The position numbers and the translations under genes are program-made. This document shows positions 26,801 through 42,000 of a stretch of DNA of 64,000 nt, piece after piece. The DNA comes from Formicarius rufipectus (taxonomy: Eukaryota > Chordata > Aves > Passeriformes > Formicariidae). The stretch covers positions 224,088-288,087 of the forward strand of contig VXAU01002242.1 of assembly GCA_013399695.1 (NCBI GenBank). Reading direction: 5' to 3'. Each line of letters starts with the position of its first letter. Position 1 is the stretch's first letter. Under the pieces are notes generated by a model. That model was not told the DNA's origin. It was given only the letters and a program-made list of their open reading frames with translations, and did no database searches.

Positions 26801-29800
26801 TCTCAGAGTTTCAAAAAAAACAATGAAAGCAGAACTCGTGCAGATCATAAATACAGATTAAGAGATAAACTGAAAAGACAGTTGCAGGCTGGCACAACAA
26901 ATATACTTCATCATGAGTATGCTGTCACTGTAAACACAAGGATTCAATGGGAAAAAGATGCAATAACCAACCAAAACAGGTTTAATTTATTGTTAGACTC
27001 CAGTTGTGATGATCAAGCACAAATTGGCCAAGAGGGACTCCCAGACAGCACCTGGTCACATAACTTTTTTTCCAATTATCTTCTTTTTTCACCATGTTTC
27101 TACTTCCTTTTCTCTGCCCCAATTTCACAAACCACTCCAATTATTTCTTCCCTTGATGGTCCCAGCTTTGTTACAGCTATATCCAACTTTGGTATTTCTA
27201 AAATGATTATCTAGGCACTGTTGGTCTTGTAACACTGCACTTTCCAAACTGGCCCCAGTGCTCCTCTCCATGCAATGGCACTGTTTGGACATTTCTCACA
27301 CAATCCTCCCTTTACTACTCATGAAATCCAGGCATCCTATAGGGTGCTATCTACAATTTCTGTCAGCTTCTCACATTGTGGTTTGTAATGTACAGCAATT
27401 TCTCACATCATCTCCAGCAGTTCTCCACACCCCAGGGAGTTTGCTCAACCTCTAAGCAGTTTAGATATTTCCTTGCAGCCCTACCACATCTGCAACAAGC
27501 TTCAATTCCAGCCATGATTTTTGATGTCAAGCAAATCCCCAAGACACCAAGCACTAAATCACAAGCAACAGTATCACTGGTTATATTCTTCTAAAAGTCA
27601 AAAAGGCAGGAATTCGTCAGAAGTAAAAGTGAAGCAAACACACAATACAATCAAAAGTAGAAAAATGGTATTTTATATAGTTTATGAACAAAAACAATAA
27701 AAAGGAGAGAATACGTGCCATAACTAAACACATCTACAAATTACAGGGTATTTCTTCTCCACCCCCAGATCGTCAGCTTCAATTGGTTTAATAACAATGA
27801 AGGCCCCAAGTCTTCCAAAGCAAGTGATCTCCAACTGTGCATCATCCTGCTCCACTCCTTCATGTGCAGTACTTATGAACAAGTATGCTCTACTGAATCT
27901 CACCTATTTGTGTCACTGGCAGTCTAACTGAAAGGAAACTGGGCTAGTGCATTAGTTTATTACTTTCTTACACAATCATTTGGTTAAAGTTTCAAGTTTT
28001 GGCTACTATTACACACAATCATACCATTTACAAACTATATAACTGGCATATGCAGATAAGAGAAAATAAGTTACAACTCAGAAACTACTTTATTATTTTC
28101 TAGTGATAGCAATTGTTCATTCTCAACCCTATACCACACCAAACTCCCTCTAATCTTTCACCTTTCTGGGTTTCTTTTTTTCCTCCTCCCTTAACTCAAT
28201 AGGAATCTGTCCACAAACGTGCTCACGTGGGGAGGGAAAAAAAAAAAAAAAGGTACAAACCAGGAAAACATGTAAATCTACTGCAGAATCTGAAATGTGG
28301 AGCATGCGATTAAATCAGTGACAAATAATCCCAAATCATCCAGCAAAAAAATTCCACTTACTCCTAAGTAACTCATTTAAGGCCAAAGAGAGGAACTATA
28401 CAAATTGGAATACAGCTTATTCTAGTAGAACTTTCTATCCTGTGGTGCTGTTAAGATTTCCCTTGTTAAGAAGGGAGCAAAGATAGTTCTGACAATACAA
28501 ATTTAAATTATGGCACCATTGGAAATTAAACCTCTGCTACTGCATTTAAGCTAAATACAAAAAACTACTTATAGGACTCACTGTGCTAAGGAATCACTCT
28601 TTGAAAATTAAAGACAATAGAGGAATAACACTGTATTTCTGCAAGTTTTAAAATAAATCAATTTTCCCTCCTGATGCTATTCTGCAACACTTCCTTTAAT
28701 TAGAGATAGCTTGGGCTGCCCCATAATGCCAAACAATAATACACATATCCCATGGGACTGGGTTGCAAATAACTCCCATTTCTGGAAAGAAATCTCAGAA
28801 CTGGACATGGAAGTAAAAAACAAGGACAAAACATCTTTCTTTTACAACATAACACTTACTTGAAACAGATTCTCTAATTATTCATAATGTAGGATTTGGG
28901 AGTGAAGAAGTCCCTCCATTCTTCTGTGCTGAGCACAAATAATTATGTTCCGCTGCCATTGCCTTATCCTCTTTGGGTTCTCTTTTTATATCTAGACTGA
29001 CTGCTGGGCCTATAAAATCTTTTCCAATGTTCCTTCTCCCAACATACTTGAGAAAAAGCATTTAAAGCTAGCTTTTATATGTTTCCAAAGTTGTTTCTCA
29101 AACTCTCTTTCAGAAAGACTTCCATGCATTTGGCCTGACAGGGTTTATATTCTGCTCTACTCTCCTTATTTGACATAGAACTTTACCTTTGGACTGTATT
29201 TAATAACCTCCTATTGTATTTGATAATCTTCTCTGCTCTGTTGTCATGTCATTCAGGATCTATCCGAACTTTCTCAAGGCTTTTGTTTTTGGTTTTGCTT
29301 TTGTAAGTGGTACAGTAATTGCTTTCAGGACCGAAACTGTCAGACATATGATGGCACATCTGAGAGTTGAGTCAATTCTAGTACAAACCATTAGCCCTGG
29401 GTATGTGATAACTCTATTTCTTCAGACTGACTGCTGTCCTATATCACAGTTCCAACAGCTCAGACTACTCTGAAAAATCATATAAAATTCTAGTTCTAAC
29501 TTTTCACTACAGTGAGCTGAACTAGCATTTTGCCAGTGCCAAAAAGCACACAATAAAATTGAAAGAGGCTATGCAAGAATTCTTATCAGGTGTAGTAGCA
29601 AACCCCAAAAACACACAGTCTGACGCTTGCATGTCAATATTGTTAAAGCATCAATTCACGTTACACTTTTCTCTGGTGGTTCATCACCAAAACAAGAGGA
29701 AAAGAAACAAAGAACCTCGCCCTTACCAAAAACAATTGCAAAAGCAGGGCAAAAGTCACTCCTAGAAGACTTAGTCTAACATAAGAAGAAATAAAAATTA

Positions 29801-30052
29801 TTCTGGTGACAAGAGAAATAAAAAAATTTGAAGCATATACAGAGGGTACCATTTTAGACATACATAAAAAACTGCCACCAAAGCTAAATTCTAATAATGC
29901 TGTTAAAATACATTAATGATGTGTACAATTTATTTGGGATATATAGCTAATTTTTACAGCAAGTGTATCTATTCCACCCACCAGGTGATTTCATAAGAAT
30001 CAAATGATAAATACTTGCATTTCAGTTCTCAGGTTACATTTAAGACATGGTC

Positions 30053-30089
<37 letters not shown>

Positions 30090-33000
30090 GATTAAATCAT
30101 TCTGACATTTTTATCTCAGAATTAAAAAAGTTCATAGAACAGTTTGGGTTGGAAGGGACCTTTAAAGGCCATCTACTACAACAACACTGCAATTAGCAGG
30201 GACATATTCAGTTAGATCAGGTTGCCCATAGCCCCTGACCTTGAAGGTTTCCAGGGATGAGACGTACACAGCTTCTCTGGGCAACCTGTTTCACCACCCT
30301 CACTGTAAAAAATTTCTTTCCTGTATCTAATCTGAATCTACCCTCTTTCAATTTAAACCATCGCACCTTCTCATATCAAAACAAACTGACAAAATTTCTG
30401 TCCCCATCTTTATTATAAGCCCCCTTTAAGTACTGAAAGGCCACAAGAATGTCTGCCCAGTGCCCGCTCCAGGCTGAACAACCCCAACACTCCCAGTCTG
30501 ACTTCACAGGAGAGGTGGTCCAGCTCACTGATCATCTTCATGGCCCTCTGGACTCTCTCCAACAGGTCCATGTCTGTCTTTTTCTGAGGACTCCAGAGCT
30601 GGATGTCGTACTCCAGGTACGGTTTCACCAAAGTGGAGTAGAGGGGGAAAAGGGGAGAATCACCTCCCTCCATGTGCTGGCCACGCTGCATTTGACGCAG
30701 CCCAGGACGCATGTGGCTTCCGTATCTGTTCAGCCTCTCATCCACCAGTCTACATTCTCCAGTCCTTCTCCCAGAGGTACTGCCCTAATCCCTTCATCCA
30801 CCAGCCTGCACTGATACTGGCAGGTTGCCCCAACCTTGATGAACCTGATGAGACCCCCATGATCCCACTTCTACCTGGACAAATCCCTCTGTACGGTATC
30901 CCATCCCTCAGCAATGTCAACTGCACCACTCAGCTCACTGTCATCTGCGTATTTGCTGAGGGTGCACTTAATCCCATGGTGTATGTCACTGATGAAGACA
31001 TTGAATAGCATCACTCTCAGTATGGACCTGAGGGACACTACTCATCACTTATCTCCATCTGGATATTGAGCCATTGACCACTACTCTGGGTGTGATCATT
31101 CAACCAATTTCTCATTCACCGAAGATCCCACACATCAAATCCACCTGTCTCCAATTTAGAGAAGGATTTTGTGGGGCATTGTGTCAAAGGCTTTAGAGTA
31201 GTCCAAAGAGATGACATCAGTAGCCTTCCTTTGTCCACTGATGTAGCCACTCCAGAAGGTCATAAGAAGCAGGTGAAGCTACGTCAGCTGTCCCAAACTA
31301 CGTGAAATGTTTCCTTTTTTTGAGTCACCAGGGACTGCCATGACTTTTCAAAAGGAGAGGGGCTTGGCAATTACATCAGTCAATTCCCTCAGGACTCTGA
31401 AACACTCTTTATCAGGTCCCATAGGCTTATGTATGTTCAGGTTCTGCAGGTGGACACAACAGAAGCCCAGACAATGGCATAGGCTTGAAGAAGCATGGCT
31501 GGAAACATGTCTGGCCAACAGCCAGCTGAACTTCAGCCAGTAGTATACCCAGGTAGCCAAGGCGGCCAATGCCATCCAGGTTTGTATCAAAAATAGTGTG
31601 GCCAGGAGGACCAGGACCACATGACCCTGGTTGTCCCCCTGTAATTGCCACTGGTGAGGCCACACCTCAAATCCCATGCTCAGTTCTCGGTCCCTCACAA
31701 CATGACAGACATTGAGGTGCCAGAGCATGTCCAGAGAAGGGTAACAGAGCTGGTGAAGGATCTGGAGCATAAGTCTGATGAGGAGCTGCTGAGGGAGCTG
31801 GGGGTGTTGAGCATGGAGAAAAGGAGGTTCAGGGCAGGACTTTATTGCCCTTTACAACTACCTGACAGGAGGCTGTAGCCACGTTGGCCTAAGTCTCTTC
31901 TCCCAAGTGACAGGACTAGAGGAAATGCCCTCATATTGCACCAGGGGAGGTTTAGATTGGAGATGACAAAAATTTTCTTCACTGAAAAGGTCGTCAAGCT
32001 GCCCAGGGAAATAGCCAAATCACCATCCTTGGAGGTATTTAAAAGGCATACAGATTCCATGCCATGCTTAGAGACATGGTTAAATGGTGGAGTTGGACTC
32101 AGTGATCTTAAAGATCCGTTTCAACTTATATGATACTATGATCTTACAATGAGAAGCACTTTGCTCCCCCAGTCCTTGCCTTTCTGTCCATCCATTCAGG
32201 AAGTATGGGAAGAGAGGTTGCCAGCGAAGACACAGGCAAAAATTCTGTTGAGTACCTCAGCCTTCTCATTTGGCCAGTCTTGTTCATATGCATTCTTTGA
32301 TCTTCCTTTTCTGACTGACATACCTGTAGAAGCCCTTCTTTGCATCCCTTGCCAAGTGCAGCTCCAGCCATGCCTCAGCCTTGCTGACCCCAACCTTACA
32401 CAACCAAGCAGCATTCCCATACTCTTCCCAGGATACCTGTCCCTGTTTCCACTGCCTAAGTTCTAGTCTGTAAGCTGCCACAGTACCACAATATTTCTGT
32501 CCAATCTTCTTTAGCTTTGCTTTTAAACACCCATGTTTCCTACTCAATATTTAACCTTCCCATGAAGAGATGCTAAGTACATTCAGACTTCAGAGTACCT
32601 TGCAATAGAAAATCCATTCAAGCCTGAATTTTCTCCACATAACATCTGATAAAATCTTTAAAAAAAGAAAAAACATTTCACATTGAGCCAATCCTTAGCA
32701 CACAGCATGCCGAAGGGAATAAATAGTTAGAAATTTATTTGTTTGGAGCACAAGAGCTACAAAAACATATGAAATGTTTGACAGAGATCAGTAGCTCAAC
32801 TAAGAGGAAGTAAGTCCACAAAGATGTCGCATAAAAAAAAAAACTACTTGGCTACACCTCTAAAAATAAGACTTCTGTCCAGGAAACAGAAGCAAATGAG
32901 TCACGTGATAGAAGATTCCTAGAAAACATGTATAATACGCTGCTCTTACAAAACAGACTTTACAAGATGTCAATTTGCACTGCTAACTCCTTCCTGGCAA

Positions 33001-36000
33001 CCAAGAAAGAACACCTTGTGTTTATCTCCACATGCCTGAGTGTTGGGCCTTAAAAGGTGCCACCAGCCCCATGTGGGGGCTGTCAGAGAAGCTCAAAACA
33101 CAGAATCCATCTCAGAGCTTCAAAGACACTGAATAGTTCTCACCTACATCCATGAATGTCAGACCTTCACAAAGAGGAAGTAGAGAGAGAAAGGCAGACT
33201 GGAAACAAAGCACTACTTTTCTAACCTCTGTCAGCTTTCTACATGGGGAACCTGTTTTCTTCAACTTGTCCACCAGCAGGTTTTCATTTTCTTCCTCAAC
33301 TGAAACTGTCTGCCTTTCCCCTTTTAACATGTATCACTATTACAAAAGGATAAATGCCAGCTAATGGAAAGAGATGCCAGGTTCTTCAAGGTTTTTGTCT
33401 GGGCCTTTCTATTTGTTTTGTTGTTCGGGCTTTTTTAATACTCACAGCATCTATACTCACAATGTCATGGACATGCCTTTTTTCCCCAAATTACCCCATG
33501 ACCATTAGACTGTTCCATTTTGGTTTAAATAACAAACAGGAAAGAATGACATTAAGGGCAAATAAAGAACAAATCTAAAGGCACCACATTTCTGCTCTGT
33601 AGACTCCAACCACACAGTAAGTTTATTAACTTCTATTGCATTTAATGCACCAATATAGAAGCACAGGTGAGACAGTTTCAAACTTGGAAACTGTTGAGTT
33701 GTAAAAACGCACTTGACTATGCATGCCTACTTCATAGTTTGCAACACTTTCAAATTGAGGTGTCAGGAAAAAAATACATCCTCAACCAACACATTGAGAA
33801 TAGCAAGGAAATGTGTTTGTACTTATATTTGAAGCCTGACCTTTATTTAATACCTAATTAATCATTAAACTATTTGTCATTGGCTGAAATATTACACTCT
33901 CCCTAATCAAAGCATAATTGCACTTTATTGTTATTAGAGCAAGTCCTTCCCTTGTAGATTTCCCAAGGTATTAGATATGCTAGTTATGAGTTGGAGAATA
34001 CACTCCCAAGCACAGGATTTCTACAGAAGAGTTTTAATAACACCTACAATCAGATACACATTTTCAATCAAAAGAGGACTGCAAAAATATCTTTGCTTCA
34101 ATACAACTAATATTTTCCTAAAATTCCAGAACAATTATTTTGAAAATTATCAGTTATAAAACATTTTAATCACATACATGATCACTTGCTAAAAATGTGA
34201 GCACAGAGTAAGTTGAAATCAGGCAGATCCAAAAACAGTACTTATAAAATGCTATGAATTGCCCTAGACTGAAAGGATACTTTCTGAAGAAAGAGTCTGA
34301 ACCCCAATTGTTACTCTGTCTTTCAGTTGTCTCATTATTTGACATAATTCTGTGATCAATGAGCATGAATATATTTATAAGTCCCACTCTTTTAGACAAA
34401 AAGTATCTCAACTTGCTCACATGAGCCAACTGTCACTTCTGCTTAGGAAACAGCAGGAACTTCGCACTGAAACATTATTCAGTTAGGATATTGTATTATG
34501 ACGGGACAAGGTGGTAGGAAACTGCTTCAAATTGATATAACTAATTTAATTTTGGAAAAAATTTCTTTATCTAGTGTACTACAATACATTTATATATACA
34601 TTTCCTCTCTGAAGAGGTTTAAAGCAATTATTCTAACAGAAATACTAGGACGGCATCCTTTTACTGCAGTAGATTTAAAGATTCTTCATATTCTATAAAT
34701 ATTTCATGGAGCATTTTACAAAGGAAACATGCCACTAATTTACCAGCCTTTAACCCCATGAGCAATTACTAGAACTATTAGCCACTACACCTAAAACACA
34801 TTAGGGCAAACAACCAAGTATTTATCTTGGAACTACAAGCTCATAATTCTACCCATTACAAATAAATAAAAAATATGCCAAGAAATAGTAAAGGAGTTCA
34901 AAATTTCTCTGTATATATTACTCATTTCTGATACAGCTGTTACTTCATTGAGATAATTCTAAATGGCTTAATGAACTGATGGCCTGCACGAACAACTCCG
35001 CAAAAGATGATAAACTAGATTTACATGTTTTATGTTCCTATAGCATAAATTCTCTGGATATTTAACTATACAAACCTAGAAAATTCTTTCAAGAGCACAG
35101 ATGCACAGAACTGCAGCTCCACCAACAGTATGTTATAATACAGGCAGCACATACAGAAAATAGTCTTAAGAGAGGGCATGTTATTACTATGGCAACCACA
35201 GTAACTGGTTTTCAAAATGAATAATAGCCCTGTTAGGCACTTCATTAATTATTTTATTTTTTTTAAATCAAACACTGCCCTTAATCTTCTTGATGGAACA
35301 AAGAGTTATTCTGAATGCATGCAGAAACAGGAAATAAAGTCCAATCCACTATTGTAAAAACAGGGTAAGATCCTTTTCAGAACCTTTGGTAGAAAAGAAT
35401 AGGAAAGTACATCTTGTCCACTATTTCACATGGAAAGTTGGGAAGCAAAAGTAGACGAGGTTGGTATTAGAATGTACAAAAAAGCAGGTGAACATAAGAT
35501 GAGGAAAACTAAGGGAAAAGGAAGATTACTAAAACTGCTAAGAAAGACCCGCAACAAGTGAGGTCAACAACGGAAATGATAAGCAATGTAGAACAACCAG
35601 GTCAGCAGAAGATGTCAAGTGGCATTATAGTTTTTCATAGTTCCTCCAAAACATTCCATTCTGCGCATCGTTGACTGTTTTTATTTTTACATTAATGCCA
35701 TTCAAATATTCTCTAACCAACTTTCCAAGTACAATTAAGGGAAAAGCTTTTAAACTCTATCCCGAGTGTTTTTAAAAATATTGCAGCTCTTACTATTTTG
35801 AGTCTTTATTCCAGTGGTTGCACTAGAAATATTATTTCAGTTTAACTATACATTAGGTTCTATTATATCAAGTTCCTACAAAAGGCAAGCCCATAGGCTC
35901 TAAACCATGTAAGTTTTTGTCAGCTAACTGCAAACATGCATTACATCTCCAGAGTAGTTGTCCATTATGGCTGAAACATGGTGACAATGATTTGAAAAGA

Positions 36001-39000
36001 CAGACAGAACTAATGGCATGTCACACAAAGCAGCAGCAGGACACATGTTCACTTTATACTATATATCAACAAACTGAAAGAAGAATAAGCACTAACATGA
36101 ACAACTACAAGTAATTCAAAGCTTCAAGGAGTAATAAAGTTCTAAATTACATGGGTGAACTAGAAGCACAGATAAATCATTGTGTCGCTCAGTTCAGATA
36201 AATTAATGAAGCTGGAAACAAAATTAAGTTCATTTCACTTCACACATTTTGTAGTATTGAAACTTTTCCATAGCATGAGGTTGGCGAGCAACTTTAAAGG
36301 ACGTAACAGATTGTTTTTACAGATTACTATATTTATGAGCCATAAATGAATGAAAGAAAAGGTAATTATGTTAAATCAGGTTCAATATAAAACTAGAACG
36401 GATGTGAGCAATAGGAAAATCCTACTTTTCAGGTTCCTGCAACAATAGAAATGATCACTGTGGTGGGAACTTTTCTTTCTGAATTTTATTTCTAGACAAT
36501 CACCCTAGAATTCTTTAATTATAGTGCACACAGCCAACTAGCTATTGTTAGGAGATAATCTGAGATGACACTTTTTAATTACTGTAAAATCATGTAATTT
36601 TCTACCACCAGATTAATCAAAAGTTAAGCTAATCTTTACATGTTCTGTAAAACTTCACAATGTTATCTATTAAATGTACAGCAAAGGACTAGCTAAGAGA
36701 GCACACCACTCAGTGGCTTGCAGTACTCTCTAAAAAAGTTTTCTTTTACAATGAGTAAGAGAAATAGATGAGTCTTTAAAAAGTGCAATGAAAAGTGCTC
36801 TTGAATGTGACAATAGGACACAGCAACATGATTAAATTTAAGATGGCGATGCTTTACCATTTTCATGGGTGCTTTTCCAGGGCCTTCTATTACTTTTATA
36901 AAGGTAGTATGCTAAAACTTCAATACGTTATTCTGTTCAACTTGGAATATGTCACAACTAAGTAGAAAGAAAAGTCACCCTAACAAACAAAACAACTTTA
37001 CAACTTAAGAAATTAGTTGGTTTGACTCTGAAAAATTTCTATACATGTGTTATGGTGCATAACAGTAGCATTACAATGCTATGTGGCTTCATTAAATCAA
37101 AAGAACACAGTACACCAAGCTTATCCTTGATTGTCGCTTGACTTAAATATGTTTCTGACGTCCAATTACATACTCATTAGCCATTTATTTATAAAAAAAC
37201 AGAAAATTAGTTTATTTGAAGATAAAGAATGAATTAAGGAGGTGTTTTAACAGGGTAATTTTTAAACTGATATTAAAACACCCATCTGCTATGTTGAGGT
37301 TGCAAGTATGTGAGGACTTGTCTGTCATTATGTTATCTGATTGTATCAACATAGTTTACGTACATTATGTTTACACGGTCAACAGCTCCCTAAAACATTG
37401 TACAAGACCACGTAAAACATAAGTTTAACAAATTTAATAGTGGCCAGTTGAAGGAAATAGCAATTTCTTCTCAGAGACACTCTCCCTATGCCACTTTGTT
37501 AAAGTCCTACCCCTTTCTCTTTAAGCAACCAATTGTTCCCAAAAGTTTCTACAATCTCATCGTCACTTGGTAGCACAAAGTTCACTGCAAAGAAAGGCAA
37601 GGCCTGAAATTAAATAAGGCTACATCAAACTGACTGCAAGTCAAGCATAAGCACAGGCTGACTGCACAAAACAACTACTGTAAATGGTTCCCTCTGAATA
37701 ACCTGGCATGCAGTACCAGGAGTGGGAGGCTACACAGTCCTCTCTGCAGCTGTCTACTAAGCTCAGCAATACTACCAACAGTCCTCTCCTGCTTTCTGAA
37801 TCTGCACCCAGTACACCTCAATATGATCTAACTGATAGGGGTCAGTCTTCAAGTCCCTCACCACCTACTTCTTACAACAGGTTCCTTCTACCAGCCCACA
37901 CTTCTTGTAGTAACCTTGTTCTACTTCTTTAGCACTTTTCTATAATTTTAACTTCATCAGATTATCTCCCCATTCTTTGCTTTATGTTACTACCTGAAGG
38001 TAAATTACGAGGGCCACTGAATACCTCTCTCCTGCACCACAAAACAGATACCTAGAAGTAACATTTCTATAGGAATAGGGTTTTTTTTCATAGAGTTAAC
38101 TACTCTTGAGATCCAATTTACGTTTTTCTCTCTCCATTTATAACATAGGTTATAACACACCAATAGACAAATCAAAAGTGCCAAATGAAGTCAGGCATAT
38201 TACTTCCATGCAAAAATGCCTGGAGGACAGAGAAGTGTCTTGGGAGGTCTTAAAGGAAGACTCAGAACAACTACAAGGGCAATTATAAATTATAAGCATG
38301 CATTTATTAGTTCAGCTCTATAAAATACCAAAAATTAAATAAGGGCACTTTTCAGCCATGGAAAAAGACTTTTTATTCATAAATAAGACTAAAGTAACAT
38401 AAAAATGAATTATTTTATACTTTGAGAATTCTGGGGTGTTTTTTTTTCAATTCCTTTCCTAGTTCCTATTCTTAGATAAGGTCTTGCCCTGATAACCATT
38501 TTGTACATAAGCACCTGCTGGATAAAACTGTACATAAAAACCTTGAGAATGACTCTGTCATTATCTATTTATGTAGTATTTACCAATGGATTCATATCCC
38601 AATTACAGTCTACACTGGGTATATAATTTTGATCAGTGTATAATTTAATGGGCCTGATAAAACCTACCTATTTCCACCAGTTCACAATATCCAACCTGTG
38701 GACCAAATCCAACTTTAAAGTCTTCTGGTGGTCTTCAGTGGCTAAAATAATTTTCACTTCCACATTTATACACATAATTCATCTTTTTGAGAGTTTTCTT
38801 GTGAATGAAAACACTCTTTCATAACCTCTAGATGACATACAAGAATAACATTGCATTTCACACTGTCTTTATAGAATGATTATTTAAATGTGACTAGAAG
38901 GATTTCAAGATCATTTGTATTCATAGTTAATGTTGATTTTTTACATTATGAGAAGTCTTGAGATGAAAATGTGCAAGACATGGTTACAGTTCCACAGATT

Positions 39001-42000
39001 ATTTATATTGCTTTGAAAGGACTTGTCACATAATCTATTTCAATAAGCAAAACTATACTATATCAAGGAAACAAAGACAAAACAAATACTTTCCCTCTCT
39101 TACCTTTACTTCTAAGCAAAACCAATACTAATACTTACAGAAATTAATAGAAATATTTGCAAAAATGTCTCTAAGTCTTACTAACTCAGTTGGGTTTTGT
39201 TTGTCACAATGAATTATCTGTGGATCTAACACATAATAGACCCATACATAGCACATCAGCACACACAAACAGAATATGCCAGTTGCAACAGATTAGCTAC
39301 TTGTCCCTACATTATTCAGTACGAATTTTAGCTTGGAGCCTGTTGCCTAGTTCTACCTTAGTCCCTTTTTTTTTTAGGATAGCTCTAAAGAAAAACAATA
39401 AAAAACACCACTCCAACAAGAAATAAAAAACCCATCACACATAACATGTAACAGTTTCCCAGGCCACTGCTGTCATTATAATTGAAGAATCCTTTTTAAA
39501 CATAGTCTTCATTGTAACACTGAGCTAAAGCAAGCATCTTCCAAAAATACATACAATCAAAATGCATATACACATGCACACACATTCTGATGAACTGTAC
39601 ATATTGTAATAAGTATATACATATTTGCATATGTATATATTCATACACACACTTTCCCTACTATATACCAATAATGCAGTTTAACCACCTCTGACATATA
39701 TTATCACCTCCTAATAGCTTCATGATCATCAAGTTTGCATGTCATCAGGAGTTTATTTCTTTCACTAAGAACAATCATATATTATCTATCTACCCATGCT
39801 ACGGGATATATTCCAAATATAAAAGTCAAACTATTCACATCAAAAAATGACAACCGAGTTTAAAATTCTACTCGCACAACTTCAAATTCTGCACTCATTA
39901 GTTTGCATGGCAAGAGAAAGAAAAAGCTTCCAACAAACAGATCTAGAAAAGGCATTATTTAGTGCTTTGTACAGGAAAGAATGTTGAGAGCTCATTAAAT
40001 ATTTTCCACATTTTAACATCAAGAAAATATATTCAAATTTCATATCCTATATTCAGCATGATATTTATAAAGTTAGGGAATAAAACCAAAAAAATCCAGT
40101 CTGTGTAAACAGCACTAAGCTCACCACTGGCAGGGTGATTTCACTCAAACTAAGAGTGGAAACTTGCTTGCAAATTATTTACTTTAATCCATAACTCTGA
40201 TTTACTAGGAAAGTATTTCCAACTAATTAAGACAGCAAAAGTGAAATGGACACTTTTAAATTAAATTCCACCTTCCCTCTGACTTTGCAACCTTACCTAG
40301 CAAAGACTTCTACCATTACAACATTCTTAAAAATTATATGAGTTTTCATGTCTGTCACAATCACAACTCATAACACCTGTTAGATCAAAGGTAGAAAAAG
40401 TGATATTTGATTATAATTTTCAAGCTTATAAAACACATATAATGTTTTAACATATCACTTTATGCACAGTTGCATTTCATAAGAATATGAGTCCTATAAC
40501 TTACTGAAGTGCTAAGTCTCATCCAGCTAGGATTGTTTCCACAGTTGTACTTTGCTAACATCAATCTTACAATAAGACACAGCATAGAAAGAAAAAAAAA
40601 AAAATGCCACAACTTGGACTATATTATACTAAAGAAATCTCATGACAACTAGCAGACAGGAGAGCATCAACTCAAGACCTGCAAACATACAATTTCTAAT
40701 TCCTTCTGTAGGTTTCCATCAGGTATCTTTCAGAACGGTCTACCTCAAAGACATTTTTTTATTATTTTGCCATAAACTCCTAATCACAAAGCTCTACAAA
40801 TGCAGTGTACTAATTCTACTTGGACCAGATTTCCACTTGGGATACAAAGCCATCTGATTCTGCGATACCCTCTCAGCACTTGTATTGACTATTCATCAGC
40901 TAAAATCCAGTGCACAAAGGGAATAGTCAAGTTATCTGACAATACATTTGTTTTCACATTAGTATGTTGTCAGCATTCACAGATGAGACACAGAACCACT
41001 GTATCAGCCTGTGAATATGACGAACACTGAGTAGACAAGTAGTAATACTTACACGCCTCATCATCTTCCACATTCCTACTTATTTCTAAGCATGAAAATC
41101 ACTCATATTCCATGCTGTCCCATTATCAGGTATTAACAACACACACAGCTAATTACACGTTGGGTTTTTTCCCCCAGAGATTAGTCTGGTAGGAAGAAAT
41201 AATGTGAGAAAGAACAAGAAGCCATCAAACACCCTATATATTAGAAGGATGTAGGCAAATCAATTCTTACAAGTGTGAATACTAGAAGATTTCAATTTTA
41301 TTCTTTCTCTTGCAAGATACATAAAAATACAGTATTGGATCCTAACCAAACCATCAGGCAGAACAGTACACCAAATAGGAAAATGCTATGGCTTAAGGAT
41401 AATTTAGGTGTATTTCATAGCTCCTATAAGAAATACTCACCAAGATCTGTATTGGGGCCAGCAAGTAGCTGCTTAAATTTGTCTAATCGAGATGCTTCTC
41501 TTTCAGTTAATGCAGGAGTAACTGAGGTGCGGTAGTCTCCCATTCCACTCACCAAGGGAGGTGTAGAAGTTTGTGGAAGTGACTGGGATCTCTGCATGGA
41601 AGAATTTTCACTAGCATTATCTGAAGGGAAATAGAAGCATAGCAGTAAGTTTCAGCTAGTGAGAAGGCCTCTAATCACACTTAAATTTGAAAATTTAAAA
41701 TAGAAATCTGTTTTTGTAAAATGCAAAATCAAGTATAGCATAAGTTTGGACCTCAAACTACTTGGATTTAGCAGAAGGTGCATTCCTCTTTTAAGCAGTA
41801 TCTCACAATTAAAACACACCAGTTGGAAATCATACTAACAGCAAGGTTAATGGATTTCTAAAATGTCTGTTACTGAAAGCTTATATTCCCCTTGTCATTC
41901 TTTAAAAGAAAAAAAAAAAACAAACTGAGAAATCATTGCCAATTGGTTACTTCAACTGTTATACATAAACTGACCAGATTACATAAGAGTGAATTTCCCA

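Larger units (their letters stand above)
26154..41440 (-). other. TBC1D22A intron 4
   Basis: 15287 bp. It contains the nested CR1 pair (30130-32545) and the A31 run. A segment at about 26880-27600 differs in composition and may be an old LTR or other repeat. The remainder (32546-41440) is AT-rich with no exon or element I can name. Confidence 0.85.

Noticed and set aside
30413..32547. Several open frames that look like reverse-transcriptase pieces
   Set aside because: They are decayed CR1 ORF2 fragments with frameshifts and stops, listed as mobile elements and not as host genes.
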